64,000 bases of DNA, taken from the NCBI RefSeq assembly GCF_042653925.1, contig NZ_JBHSFQ010000025.1, forward strand, positions 1 through 64,000. The letters are read 5' to 3'. The notes under the pieces were generated by a model. It saw only the letters and a list, made by a program, of their open reading frames with translations, searched no databases and had not been told where the DNA came from. This stretch comes from Nocardiopsis_B mangrovi. Its GTDB lineage: Bacteria > Actinomycetota > Actinomycetes > Streptosporangiales > Streptosporangiaceae. Below, in pieces: positions 33,884 to 43,398 of the stretch. The position numbers were made by a program, and so were the translations under genes. Within the stretch, counting starts at the first letter, position 1; the number at the start of each line of letters is the position of its first letter.

Positions 33884-35161
33884 TCAGCCGCCGTCGTCGC
33901 CGCGGCCGGTGCCGGTGACGGGCTCGCTCGGGTAGTCGGTCGGCGTCGGGGCGACCTCTTCGGGCTCATCTGGCGGGCACATCGCGGTCTCGATCGCCGC
34001 CCACGCGGGCGGGTCGGGGTTGGCCTGGTAGCGCGCCTGGAAGAGGGTGAAGTGGCGGTCCTCGCTGTGCACGGTCCAGTTGCGGTAGCCGGGGATGTTG
34101 CCCGAGTGGGTCCACACCTCGACGCCGCAGGTGAGGGTGTAGGCGCGCGGCCCCAGTGCGAAGCCGTAGCCGTCGTCGCTGGTGGCCTGGACGGCCAGCA
34201 TCTCGTCGAGCATCGGCCGGTCGAGGATCTCGCCGCCGAGCAGCGCCTGCCAGAAGCGGTTGATGTCGGTGACGGTCGAGACCACCTGGGCGGTGCCGTA
34301 CCACCGGGTGGGGTTGAACTCGGTGATGTCGCTGGGCAGCGCCTCGGCGCCGGCGTAGGGGCTCAGCGCGAGATAGGCGTGCATGACCGGCTCGGGCATG
34401 CCGGAGTCGGTCGGAATGGACGTGCCGGTCAGCCCGAGCGGCTCGATGACGCGCTCGGTGACGGCCTCGGTGTAGGGGCGGCCGGTGATCTCCTCGATCA
34501 CCATCGCCGCCAGCACGTAGTTGGTGTTGGAGTAGGCGACATCGGTGCCCGGGGCGAACACGGGCCCGTTGGCGTTGGCGACCGCGACCAGTTCCTCGGG
34601 GCGCCAGGCGCGGTCGGGGTCGTCGGCCACGGCGGGCATGTCGCGGTTGTAGCTGAACAGGCCGCTGGTGTGGCTCAGGACCATCCGCAGGGTGATCGCC
34701 TCGCCGCCCTCGACCACGCCCGGCAGCAGGTCCTCCAGGCTGTCGTCGAGGTCCGCGCGCCCCTCGCCGACGATCTGGAGCAGGGTGGCGGCGACCATCG
34801 GCTTGGACAGGCTCGCGATGCGGAAGTGCGCGCCGGGGTCGACGGGAGCGCCCGTGGTGCGGTCGGCCACGCCGGCGACGCCGTTCCAGGTGTCGGAGCC
34901 GCCGGGGCCGGTGATGACGAGCTCGGCCACCGCCCCGCTGGAGCCCTGCTCGATCACGTCGTTCAGCGACCGCTGGAGGGTGACGCGTTCCACAGAGGTG
35001 ATGCGGGGGGGTTCCTCCGTCGGAGTGGCCGAGACACTCACGGGTTCGGTGTCGCCGCCTGTGTTGTCGAGGCCCGAGGACCTGGTGGTCTGCACCGCGA
35101 CCAGCGTCGCGGTGGCGGCCACCGCGATCCCGGCGAGAGCGGCCCATCGCTTCTTTTCCAT
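33884..35161 (-). CDS. Secreted serine hydrolase (class C beta-lactamase fold)
   Basis: A 425-residue protein with an N-terminal membrane/signal segment (about 5-24). The penicillin-binding fold follows, with SxxK as SLSK (IASLSKPM), YSN as tyrosine motif (DVAYSNTNYVL) and the third motif HSGNIPGY. It belongs to the D-Ala-D-Ala carboxypeptidase/EstB-like family. Pro/Thr/Glu-rich segments lie before the domain and at the C-terminus. Peptidoglycan or ester hydrolysis is possible; I cannot tell which. Confidence 0.85.
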   Translation of the reverse strand: MEKKRWAALAGIAVAATATLVAVQTTRSSGLDNTGGDTEPVSVSATPTEEPPRITSVERVTLQRSLNDVIEQGSSGAVAELVITGPGGSDTWNGVAGVADRTTGAPVDPGAHFRIASLSKPMVAATLLQIVGEGRADLDDSLEDLLPGVVEGGEAITLRMVLSHTSGLFSYNRDMPAVADDPDRAWRPEELVAVANANGPVFAPGTDVAYSNTNYVLAAMVIEEITGRPYTEAVTERVIEPLGLTGTSIPTDSGMPEPVMHAYLALSPYAGAEALPSDITEFNPTRWYGTAQVVSTVTDINRFWQALLGGEILDRPMLDEMLAVQATSDDGYGFALGPRAYTLTCGVEVWTHSGNIPGYRNWTVHSEDRHFTLFQARYQANPDPPAWAAIETAMCPPDEPEEVAPTPTDYPSEPVTGTGRGDDGG

Positions 35162-35318
35162 CGGCTCGACATCGAAGCACGGAATGGCGGTTTTGGCGAA
35201 TACGCCCGGGTTTTCTGATCTTGTGTCGGGGGAATATCAACTCGTCCGTCCGTGGCACCCCGCAGCGCTCTCAGACGCGCCCACGGCACGCCGGGAGCGG
35301 CGTCCCCGGGGCAACACG

Positions 35319-35350
35319 AAAGCGGCCCCTCCCGGTCGGGAGAAGCCGCT
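35319..35350. terminator. Bidirectional terminator between rho and serine hydrolase
   Basis: Arms AAGCGGC (35319-35325) and GCCGCTT (35344-35350) enclose an inner TCCC/GGGA pairing. On the minus strand the hairpin ends GCCGCTTTCG, a T-rich run suitable for ending the rho transcript. Confidence 0.65.
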
Positions 35351-35372
35351 TCAGCGACCGCCTGGGACGGCC

Positions 35373-35398
35373 GGCCGGCGCGGTGCGGTGCGCCGGCC
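35373..35398 (-). terminator. Stem-loop immediately after rho
   Basis: Perfect 9-bp stem (GGCCGGCGC and GCGCCGGCC) with an 8-base loop, 9 bases beyond the rho stop. It probably acts with the hairpin at 35319. Confidence 0.45.
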
Positions 35399-35406
35399 GT
35401 AGGCCG

Positions 35407-37407
35407 TCAGTGCTCGTTCGGGCCGACGGTGGTCTTCTGCACCTGGAGCAGGAACTCGGCGTTGCTCTTGGACTCCTTCATGCGGTCCAGGAGCAGTTCC
35501 AGCGCCTGCTGGGTGTCGAGGGCGTGCAGCACCCGGCGGAGCTTCCAGACGATGTTCAGCTCCTCGCCGGACATCAGGATCTCCTCCTTCCGCGTGCTGG
35601 AGGAGTCGACGTCGACGGCGGGGAAGATCCGCTTGTCGGCGAGGGACCGGTTGAGCTTCAGCTCCATGTTGCCGGTGCCCTTGAACTCCTCGAAGATGAC
35701 CTCGTCCATCCGCGACCCGGTCTCGACCAGGGCCGTGGCCAGAATGGTCAGCGAGCCGCCGTGCTCGATGTTGCGCGCCGCGCCGAAGAACCGCTTCGGC
35801 GGGTAGAGCGCGGTGGAGTCGACACCGCCGGACAGGATGCGCCCGCTCGCCGGAGCGGCGAGGTTGTAGGCGCGGCCCAGCCGGGTGATGGAGTCGAGCA
35901 GCACCACGACGTCCAGGCCCATCTCCACCAGGCGCTTGGCGCGCTCGATGGCGAGCTCGGCGACGGTGGTGTGGTCCTCGGCGGGACGGTCGAAGGTCGA
36001 GTGGATGACCTCGCCCTTGACCGTGCGCTGCATGTCGGTGACCTCTTCGGGCCGCTCGTCGACGAGGACGACCATGAGGTGGCACTCGGGGTTGTTCTCG
36101 GTGATGGCGTTGGCGATGGACTGGAGCACCATCGTCTTGCCGGCCTTGGGCGGCGACACGATCAGCCCGCGCTGGCCCTTGCCGATGGGCGCGACGAGGT
36201 CGATGATGCGGGTCGTCATGATGTTGGGCTCGGTCTCCAGGCGGAGACGGTCCTGCGGGTAGAGCGGGACCAGCTTGTTGAACTCCGCCCGGTTGCGGGC
36301 CTGGTCGGGCGCCATGCCGTTGATGGTGTCGAGCCGGACGAGCGCGTTGAACTTCTCGCGGCGCTCGCCGTCGCGCGGCTGGCGCACGGCGCCGGTGATG
36401 GCGTCGCCCTTGCGCAGGCCGTTCTTGCGGACCTGGGCCAGCGACACGTAGACGTCGTTGGCACCCGGCAGGTAGCCGGTGGTGCGGACGAACGCGTAGT
36501 TGTCGAGGATGTCCAGTATCCCGGCGACGGGCAGCAGGACGTCGTCGTCGCTGATCACCGGCTCGGGGTCCTGGCGGTCGCGGCCGCGGCGGTCGCGGCG
36601 GTCACGCCGCCGGCCGCGGCGCCGACCGCCGAAGTCGTCCTCGGCGGTCGCGGTGCCGCCGCGGCCCTGGCCGCCGCCCTGCTGGCCGCTGTCCTGCGAC
36701 TGCTGCTCCGCGGCGCCGTCCTCGCGGTTGCCTCGATTGCGTCGGTTGCGCTGCCGATCCCGGCCGGACTGTCCGCCCTGGGATTCGGGGCCGCTCTTCT
36801 GGGGGGTGCTGGATGTCTTGGTCACGCTGCTCGCGGTGGTAGAGGTGTCGGGACCGTCCGACGGGCGGCCCTGGTCGCCGGTTTCGTCGCGCTTGGCGCG
36901 GGACGCGCGGCGGCTGCGGGTGGCGGTCTTCTCGGACCGCTCCGCCTGTTCCGGCTCACCGACGCGCGCACCCGGTTCGGACTGCGCCGCCGAGGTCTCG
37001 CTCGGGGCGAGGTCGGCGACCGCGCTCGTACGGGGCGCGGACCGCCGTCCGGAGGCCGCTCCGTCGGTCGCATCGACCTTATCGGCTACGGGCCTGTTGT
37101 CGGAGGTCTTCACGGATTTCGCGGCCTGTGGCGCGGAGACGGGCCCGCCCTGCTTGGTCTCGATGGCGGCAATGATGTCGTTCTTACGCATCCGCCCCGT
37201 GCCCGTGATACCGAGACTCGACGCCAGCCGCTGCAGCTCGGTGAGCTTGAGCGCCGACAACCCGGTACCGCCGGCCTGGCGCCGGGACCGCGCCGACGCG
37301 CTCTTGGCGGCGGGTGCCGCGGAGTCGCCGGATTCCGCACCGGGCGCGGTCGAATTCTGCTGCGTGCTGACCGCCGCGTCCGTGTGGAGTTCGGTGGTGT
37401 CGCTCAC
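35407..37407 (-). CDS. rho: Transcription termination factor Rho with long charged insert
   Basis: Rho of 666 residues against about 420 in E. coli. The N-terminal helical domain (LSALKLTELQRLASSLGITGTGRMRKNDI) is followed by a roughly 190-residue insert rich in Ser, Gly, Arg and Asp (RDRQRNRRNRGNRE, RRRGRRRDRRDRRGRDRQD). Then come the RNA-binding cold-shock-like domain (LLPVAGILDILDNYAFVRTTGY) and the RecA-type motor with P-loop SPPKAGKTMVL. High-GC Gram-positives carry such inserts, which add RNA affinity. GTG at 37407 with AAGGA upstream. Confidence 0.97.
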   Translation of the reverse strand: MSDTTELHTDAAVSTQQNSTAPGAESGDSAAPAAKSASARSRRQAGGTGLSALKLTELQRLASSLGITGTGRMRKNDIIAAIETKQGGPVSAPQAAKSVKTSDNRPVADKVDATDGAASGRRSAPRTSAVADLAPSETSAAQSEPGARVGEPEQAERSEKTATRSRRASRAKRDETGDQGRPSDGPDTSTTASSVTKTSSTPQKSGPESQGGQSGRDRQRNRRNRGNREDGAAEQQSQDSGQQGGGQGRGGTATAEDDFGGRRRGRRRDRRDRRGRDRQDPEPVISDDDVLLPVAGILDILDNYAFVRTTGYLPGANDVYVSLAQVRKNGLRKGDAITGAVRQPRDGERREKFNALVRLDTINGMAPDQARNRAEFNKLVPLYPQDRLRLETEPNIMTTRIIDLVAPIGKGQRGLIVSPPKAGKTMVLQSIANAITENNPECHLMVVLVDERPEEVTDMQRTVKGEVIHSTFDRPAEDHTTVAELAIERAKRLVEMGLDVVVLLDSITRLGRAYNLAAPASGRILSGGVDSTALYPPKRFFGAARNIEHGGSLTILATALVETGSRMDEVIFEEFKGTGNMELKLNRSLADKRIFPAVDVDSSSTRKEEILMSGEELNIVWKLRRVLHALDTQQALELLLDRMKESKSNAEFLLQVQKTTVGPNEH

Positions 37408-37834
37408 TAAGGGTCCTTCCCAAGGAGCGGGCTAGGCCGTCATTGTGTGGTGAACGGCCGGCCCGGTGGTGCGAACCGGCGGGGGCCGGGTCGGGCTTGC
37501 CCCACGTGGATGTCGGGATCCGTCGAACGGGGCCCTTACCCAATCGCGGCGGGCTCTGGGTACAGCCAGACGTTGGGGCGATGAGCTCGGTCGTGCTGCC
37601 CGTGGACCATTCTGTCGCTCTCGCCGGACGAGTGATCGACTTCGGTGGGGTAGGCAGAGCCACGGATGCGCCGCGAACTCGACACAGTGGCCACGCAATG
37701 CACTCGCGGATGAGAGACCACGCGCGCGGACGCGGAAGACACTGTGGCGGATGAGCACACGCCCCGCATCGGGGCATCTGGTGCTTCACCTAGCCTAACA
37801 TCACCGGAGCCCACAGCTATTCCTCGACACAGGT
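37408..37834 (-). other. Long leader region of rho
   Basis: No gene is supported. Minus-strand TAGGCT at 37792-37797 is a possible -10 element, predicting a leader near 380 bases. A perfect hairpin GCCCCG-CAT-CGGGGC lies at 37761-37775 just downstream of it. Long rho leaders elsewhere serve autogenous control. Confidence 0.35.
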
Positions 37835-38812
37835 TCATGAACGGGGAGAACTGACCCACACCCCTGCCGCATCGATTCTTAAGGGGTGTATGTGCCATGC
37901 AGTACCCGTTCGTTCCCGTATTGAATCAACCCTCGCCTCACAGATTTGCGTGACGCCACCCTGATCGGTGGATTTCGCGCCGCTCACGGGCGCCTCAGCG
38001 GAGCCGCCGAGGACGAGCACGGTCGGCCCGGCGCCCGAGACGACGGCCGCAAGGCCGTCCCGCTCGCGCAGTTCCCGGATCAGCGCCGCGCCGGCGGGCA
38101 TGGCCGGCGCTCGGTACCCCTCATGCAACCGGTCCTCGGTCGCCTCCAGCAACAGTTCGGGATGGCCGGAAACGGCCGCGACGAGAAGCGCCGCGCGACC
38201 GGCCGTAAATGCGGCGTCGGCGTGCGGCACCCGGTCGGGCAGCAGGCCGCGCGCCTCCTCCGTCGACAGCCGCGCCGCGGGCACGCACGCCACCGCCCGC
38301 AGCAGCGGCGAGGTCGGCAGGCGCAGCGCGCCCCACCCCGCGCCGCCGCGCCAGGCGACGGTGAATCCGCCGTGGACGCAGGGCGCCACGTTGTCGGGGT
38401 GGCCCTCCAGGTCGGCGGCGATGCGGAACAGCCGGTCGCGGTCGACCGCGTCGGCGCCGTGGACGAACGCCAGCGCGACCGCGGCCCCGGCCACGATCGC
38501 CGAGGCCGACGATCCCAGCCCGCGGCCGTGCGGAACGGCGTTGCGGCAGCGCAGGTCGGCCCCTGTGAACGGCACGCCTTCGGCCTCGCAGGTCTGCCGC
38601 ATGGCCCGCACCACCAGGTGGGAGGCGTCGAGGGGCACCTCGCCCGCGCCCTCCCCCTCGACGGTGACGGTCACCTCTCCGTCGTCGCGCGGGCGGGCCT
38701 CGACCTCGTCGTAGAGCGCCAGCGCCAGGCCGAGGGCGTCGAAACCGGGCCCGAGGTTGGCGCTGGTGGCGGGCGTTCTCACGCGCACGCGCGTGGGGCG
38801 CGTCTGGGACAT
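37835..38812 (-). CDS. thrB: Homoserine kinase
   Basis: GHMP kinase of 325 residues that phosphorylates homoserine. The ATP loop GRGLGSSASAIVAGA, substrate segment TPATSANLGPGFDALGLAL and C-terminal VSGAGPTVLVL are present. The gene follows thrC by 38 bases. The C-terminus (GTAWHIHPLRIDAAG) is complete. Confidence 0.95.
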   Translation of the reverse strand: MSQTRPTRVRVRTPATSANLGPGFDALGLALALYDEVEARPRDDGEVTVTVEGEGAGEVPLDASHLVVRAMRQTCEAEGVPFTGADLRCRNAVPHGRGLGSSASAIVAGAAVALAFVHGADAVDRDRLFRIAADLEGHPDNVAPCVHGGFTVAWRGGAGWGALRLPTSPLLRAVACVPAARLSTEEARGLLPDRVPHADAAFTAGRAALLVAAVSGHPELLLEATEDRLHEGYRAPAMPAGAALIRELRERDGLAAVVSGAGPTVLVLGGSAEAPVSGAKSTDQGGVTQICEARVDSIRERTGTAWHIHPLRIDAAGVWVSSPRS

Positions 38813-38850
38813 GCGGGTTCTCCGGGCGGGGTGGGGAAAGGGTGGGGTGC

Positions 38851-39915
38851 CTAGCCGAGGCCGAGGGCGGACGCGGCGGCGCCGGCGTCGACGGGAACGG
38901 TCGTGGCCGCGGACGCGCCGGCGAGCGCCCAGTCGGGGTCCTTGAGGCCGTTTCCGGTCACCGTGCACACCACGCGGCTGCCGCGTTCGATGTGCCCGGC
39001 GCCGACCGACTGGAGGAGGCCGGCGACGCTGGCCGCGGAGGCGAGCTCGACGAACACGCCCTCCTCGGCGGCGAGCATCCGGTAGGCGGCCAGGATCTGG
39101 CGGTCGGTCACCGCGTCGATGCGCCCCCCGGACTCGTCGCGCGCGTTCTCGGCGAAGGTCCAGGAGGCGGGGTTGCCGATGCGGATCGCGGTGGCGATGG
39201 TGCGCGGCTGCTGCACCGGGGCGCCGTTGACGATCGGGGCCGACCCGCTGGCCTGGAAGCCGAACATGCGCGGCCGGCGGGTCGCGATGCCGTCGTCGGC
39301 GTACTCCTTGTAGCCCATCCAGTAGGCGCTGATGTTGCCGGCGTTGCCGACGGGCAGGCAGTGGATGTCGGGGGCGTCGCCGAGCGCGTCCACGATCTCG
39401 AACGAGGCGGTCTTCTGGCCCTGGAGGCGGTAGGGGTTGACCGAGTTGACCAGGGCGACCGGGTAGTCCACCGAGAGCTTGCGGGCGAGTTCCAGGCAGT
39501 CGTCGAAGTTGCCGTCGACCTGGAGCAGCTTGGCGCCGTGCACGAGGGCCTGGGCGAGCTTGCCCATGGCGATCTTGCCCTGGGGGACGAGGACGGCGCA
39601 GGTCATCCCCGCGCGCACCGCGTAGGCGGCGGCGCTGGCGCTGGTGTTGCCGGTGGAGGCGCAGATGACGGCCTTCGCGCCGTCCTCGGCGGCCTTCGTG
39701 ATCGCCATGGTCATCCCGCGGTCCTTGAAGGAGCCGGTGGGGTTGAGGCCCTCGACCTTGAGGTGGACCTCGCATCCCGTCAGCTGCGACACCCGATGGG
39801 CGGGCACCAGCGGGGTCCCGCCCTCAAGAAGGGTGACGACCGGGGTGTTGTCCGTGACGGGAAGGCGGTCGCGGTACTCCTCGACGACGCCTCGCCACGC
39901 CCGTGCCATGCTCAC
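38851..39915 (-). CDS. thrC: Threonine synthase
   Basis: PLP enzyme of 354 residues. The Schiff-base lysine is in NPTGSFKDRGMT, and the phosphate-binding loop is PVGNAGNISAY. It converts phosphohomoserine to threonine. GTG at 39915 is eight bases from GAAAGG; an ATG two codons later (39909) is the alternative. Confidence 0.95.
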   Translation of the reverse strand: MSMARAWRGVVEEYRDRLPVTDNTPVVTLLEGGTPLVPAHRVSQLTGCEVHLKVEGLNPTGSFKDRGMTMAITKAAEDGAKAVICASTGNTSASAAAYAVRAGMTCAVLVPQGKIAMGKLAQALVHGAKLLQVDGNFDDCLELARKLSVDYPVALVNSVNPYRLQGQKTASFEIVDALGDAPDIHCLPVGNAGNISAYWMGYKEYADDGIATRRPRMFGFQASGSAPIVNGAPVQQPRTIATAIRIGNPASWTFAENARDESGGRIDAVTDRQILAAYRMLAAEEGVFVELASAASVAGLLQSVGAGHIERGSRVVCTVTGNGLKDPDWALAGASAATTVPVDAGAAASALGLG

Positions 39916-40437
39916 GACGGGGCCCTTTCGCAATGGGTGGAAACCTGAAAACCAGGACACAGTGAAAACCGGTGATCAGCGCCGGTGCGGCGCGGATCGC
40001 GGCCGGCGCGCGCGGCGCCCGGCGGCGGGTCGGCCGGCGGGGGTCGCCCGCGCGGCCTCGCGGTGCACCCGAGTCTAGGCCCCCGGGGGCACCGCACACG
40101 CATCCGGCCTGGCCCGTCTCAGCAGGTGGGATGGTGGGCGCGAGCGGTACCGGCGGGCCTACCGCAGGCCACCGCGGCGGCGCGGGCGGTGGCCGCGGCA
40201 CGGCCGCGCGCGGCGGGACGGGCCCCGGCGCCCCGTCCCGCGTGTCCGCACGGCCGGCCCGGCGACACCGTCGGACTCACACGCCTTCCGCGGCGGGCGC
40301 CGCGCATGCGCGGACCCGCGGGCGCGCGGCCATAGCCCGGTGCACCCGCGAACCCGGGAGTTCGCCCGTGCCGCGCGGACCAGGGGACCGCCGGCCCCGC
40401 GGCGCGGGGTCACCGGACCCGCGCGCAACGGAGGGCG
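39916..40437 (-). other. Extremely GC-rich gap between hom and thrC
   Basis: I find no gene in these 522 bases; frames present lack family-like sequence. A perfect 9-bp stem with 10-base loop (40167-40175/40186-40194) and a 14-base palindrome CCGCGCATGCGCGG (40300-40313) stand out. Either may end hom or form part of a thrC leader. No threonine leader peptide was recognised. Confidence 0.4.
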
Positions 40438-41736
40438 TCAGCCGCCCTCGGCGAACGCCTCCACGCGCATGACCGACGCCACCGACCGCACCTCGTCCAG
40501 CGCCCGCAGCCGCTCCACGGTCGCGGCGAGCGCGGCGTCGGGCGCCTGGTGGCTGACCAGCACGAGCTGGGCGTCGTCGCCGAACCCCTCCTGCCGGACG
40601 TTCTTGATGGAGACGCCGTTGTCGGCGAAGACCTCGGCCACGCGCGCCAGGACGCCCGGGCGGTCGGCGACGTCGAGCGCCACGTGGTAGCGGGTCACGG
40701 TCTGGCCCATGGGGTGCACCGGCAGCCCGGTGTCGTGGGCGCCCTCGGCCACCGAGGTCGCGGCCAGCCGGTTGCGGGCGACCGCCACCAGGTCGCCGAG
40801 GACCGCGCTGGCTGTGGGCGCGCCCCCGGCGCCGGCGCCGTAGAACATCAGCCGGCCCGCGGACTCCGCTTCGACGAACACCGCGTTGTAGGCCTCCGTG
40901 ACGGTGGCGAGCGGGTGCTCGCGCGGCAGCATCACCGGGTGGACGCGCACCCCCACCGACGCGCCGTCGGCGGAGCGCTGGCAGATGGCCAGGAGTTTGA
41001 CCACGCAGCCCATGGCCTTGGCGCTGGCGATGTCGCCCGCGGTGACATCGGTGATGCCCTCGCGGTGCACGTCGGCCGCTGTGACCTTCTGGGTGTGGAA
41101 GGCCAGGCGGGCCAGGATGGCGGCCTTGGCCGCGGCGTCGAACCCCTCGACGTCGGCGGTGGGGTCGGCCTCGGCGTAGCCGAGGGACTGGGCCTCCTCC
41201 AGCGACTCCGTGAACCCGGCGCCCAAGGCGTCCATGCGGTCCAGGATGAAGTTGGTGGTCCCGTTGACGATGCCCATGACGCGGTGCACACGGTCGCCGG
41301 CCAGGGAATCGCGCAGCGGGCGCACCAGCGGGATCGCGCCGGCGACGGACGCCTCGTAGTAGACGTCCACCCCGGCGTCGCGGGCGGCGGCGTGGATGAC
41401 CGCGCCGTCCTCGGCGAGCAGCGCCTTGTTGGCGGTGACGACCGACTTGCCGGACTTGACCGCGGCGAGGATGAGCGACCGCGCGGGCTCGATTCCGCCG
41501 ATCACCTCCACCACGAGGTCGATGTCGTCGCGCGTGACCAGGGCCATGGCGTCGGTGGTGAACAGCGCCGGGTCGATGCCCGTGCCCCGGTCGCGCCCGA
41601 GGCGCCGCACGGCGATGCCGCCGATCTCCAGGGACGTGCCGACCCGCGCGGCGAGCTCGGCCGCCTGCTCGTCGAGCAGCCGCACCACTTCGGCCCCAAC
41701 AACGCCGCATCCGAGCAGCGCCACCTTCATCGCCAT
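40438..41736 (-). CDS. hom: Homoserine dehydrogenase with ACT domain
   Basis: A 432-residue enzyme. The NAD(P) motif is ALLGCGVVGAEV, then ANKALLAEDG, NGTTNFILDRM and the catalytic region LGYAEADPTADVEGFDAAAK. The C-terminal ACT domain (YHVALDVADRPGVLARVAEVF) provides threonine feedback. It reduces aspartate semialdehyde. The start MAMKVALLGCG is 83 bases after lysA. Confidence 0.96.
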   Translation of the reverse strand: MAMKVALLGCGVVGAEVVRLLDEQAAELAARVGTSLEIGGIAVRRLGRDRGTGIDPALFTTDAMALVTRDDIDLVVEVIGGIEPARSLILAAVKSGKSVVTANKALLAEDGAVIHAAARDAGVDVYYEASVAGAIPLVRPLRDSLAGDRVHRVMGIVNGTTNFILDRMDALGAGFTESLEEAQSLGYAEADPTADVEGFDAAAKAAILARLAFHTQKVTAADVHREGITDVTAGDIASAKAMGCVVKLLAICQRSADGASVGVRVHPVMLPREHPLATVTEAYNAVFVEAESAGRLMFYGAGAGGAPTASAVLGDLVAVARNRLAATSVAEGAHDTGLPVHPMGQTVTRYHVALDVADRPGVLARVAEVFADNGVSIKNVRQEGFGDDAQLVLVSHQAPDAALAATVERLRALDEVRSVASVMRVEAFAEGG

Positions 41737-41819
41737 AAGAGGGGAACTCCCACTTCTCTCACGTCGTTCGATCCGGATCCCGGCCCCTGCCGGGGCCCGT
41801 TCTGGCCGGTCCGGTCCCG

Positions 41820-43211
41820 TCAGCCTACGTCCAGGCGGAGCAGGTCCTCCTCGGTCTCCCTGCGCACCAGTGTGCGGGAGCGGCCGTCGCGGACCGCGAC
41901 CAGGGCGGGGCGCGGGACGTGGTTGTAGTTGCTGGCCATGGAGTGGCAGTAGGCGCCGGTGGCCGCGACCGCGACCAGGTCGCCGGGGCGCAGGTCCGCG
42001 GGCAGGTACAGGTCGTGCACGATGATGTCGCCGCTCTCGCAGTGCTTGCCGACCAGCCGCGACAGCATCGGCGGCGCGTCGCTCTCGCGGGACGCGAGCA
42101 CGCAGGTGTACTCCGACCCGTAGAGGGCGGTGCGGATGTTGTCGCTCATGCCGCCGTCGACGCTGACGTAGGTGCGGATTCCCTCGACGTCCTTGACGGT
42201 GCCCACCCGGTACAGGGTGATGCCGGCGGGGCCGGCCACGGCGCGGCCGGGCTCCACCGCGATGCGCGGCACGGGCAGCCCGTGGGTCTCGCATTCGCGG
42301 CGGACGATGTCGAGCAGGCTCTTGGCGATCGTGTCGGGCGCGAGCGGGGCGTCGCCGGGCACGTAGGCGATGCCGAGGCCGCCGCCGAGGTCGAGTTCGG
42401 GCAGCGAGACGCCCATCTCGGAGTGGACGCGGGTGAGGAAGGCGGCCACCCGGCGGGCGGCGACCTCGAACCCGGCGGTGTCGAAGATCTGGGAGCCGAT
42501 GTGGGAGTGCAGGCCCACCAGGGAGAGGTGGCCGGCGGCCAGGACGCGGCGCACGGCCTCCTCGGCGGCGCCGGTGCTGAGGGCGAAGCCGAACTTCTGG
42601 TCGTCGTGGGCGGTGGCCACGAACTCGTGGGTGTGGGCCTCGACCCCGGTGGTGACGCGGACCAGCACGTCGGGGACGCGGCCGCGCTCCGCGGACAGCC
42701 GCTCCAGGCGGTCGATCTCGTCGAAGGAGTCGACGATGAGGCGGCCGACCCCGGCGTCGACGGCGCGCGCCAGCTCGGCCTCGGACTTGTTGTTGCCGTG
42801 CATGCCGATACGGTCGGCGGGGAACCCGGCGGCCAGTGCGACGGCCAGCTCGCCGCCGGTGCACACGTCGAGCTTCAGGCCCTCCTCCAGCACCCAGCGG
42901 GCGACGGCCTTGGTCAGCAGGGCCTTGCCCGCGTAGTAGACGTCGGCCTCGGCCTCGCTGAAGGCGGCCCGGTAGTCGCGGGCGCGGGAGCGGAAGTCGT
43001 CCTCGTCGAGCACGTAGAGGGCGGTGCCGTGGTCGGCGGCCAGCCGCGAGACCGGCACCCCGCCGATGGCGAGCTCGCCGCCCACGCGGGTCGCGGTGGC
43101 GGGCCACACCCGGGGGTCCAGTTCGGCGAGGTCCTGGGGCGGGCTCGGCGGGTTGTCCTCGGGCAGCACGTCGGCGTGGCGCGGACCGGCGGGGTGGGCG
43201 TAGCGGCTCAT
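41820..43211 (-). CDS. lysA: Diaminopimelate decarboxylase
   Basis: Fold III PLP enzyme of 463 residues, last step of lysine synthesis. The PLP lysine is in YYAGKALLTKAV. HSHIGSQIFD, GGGLGIAYVPGD, VEPGRAVAGPAG and the C-terminal TGAYCHSMASNYN follow the family. Placed between nrtL and hom as in Streptomyces. Confidence 0.96.
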   Translation of the reverse strand: MSRYAHPAGPRHADVLPEDNPPSPPQDLAELDPRVWPATATRVGGELAIGGVPVSRLAADHGTALYVLDEDDFRSRARDYRAAFSEAEADVYYAGKALLTKAVARWVLEEGLKLDVCTGGELAVALAAGFPADRIGMHGNNKSEAELARAVDAGVGRLIVDSFDEIDRLERLSAERGRVPDVLVRVTTGVEAHTHEFVATAHDDQKFGFALSTGAAEEAVRRVLAAGHLSLVGLHSHIGSQIFDTAGFEVAARRVAAFLTRVHSEMGVSLPELDLGGGLGIAYVPGDAPLAPDTIAKSLLDIVRRECETHGLPVPRIAVEPGRAVAGPAGITLYRVGTVKDVEGIRTYVSVDGGMSDNIRTALYGSEYTCVLASRESDAPPMLSRLVGKHCESGDIIVHDLYLPADLRPGDLVAVAATGAYCHSMASNYNHVPRPALVAVRDGRSRTLVRRETEEDLLRLDVG

Positions 43212-43398
43212 GGGCGTGAACTCTCGGCGTTGCGTCGGGTGATCGGATGGGCGGTCGCTCCGGCGGGCATCCGGGGGCGGCCGTCCGGGGTGGAGCCGGT
43301 GCGGCGGCCGCGACGACGGGGTCCCTGCCGGCGCGCGTCCCCGGCGGGAGGGTGCCGTCGTCTCGGGTGGGGGCCTCGGCCGGCACGGCGCGGTGGGT

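Noticed and set aside
32243..35218. 991-residue plus-strand frame across prfA, rpmE and the serine hydrolase
   Set aside because: Antisense to three well-supported genes and their terminator; no domain recognisable.
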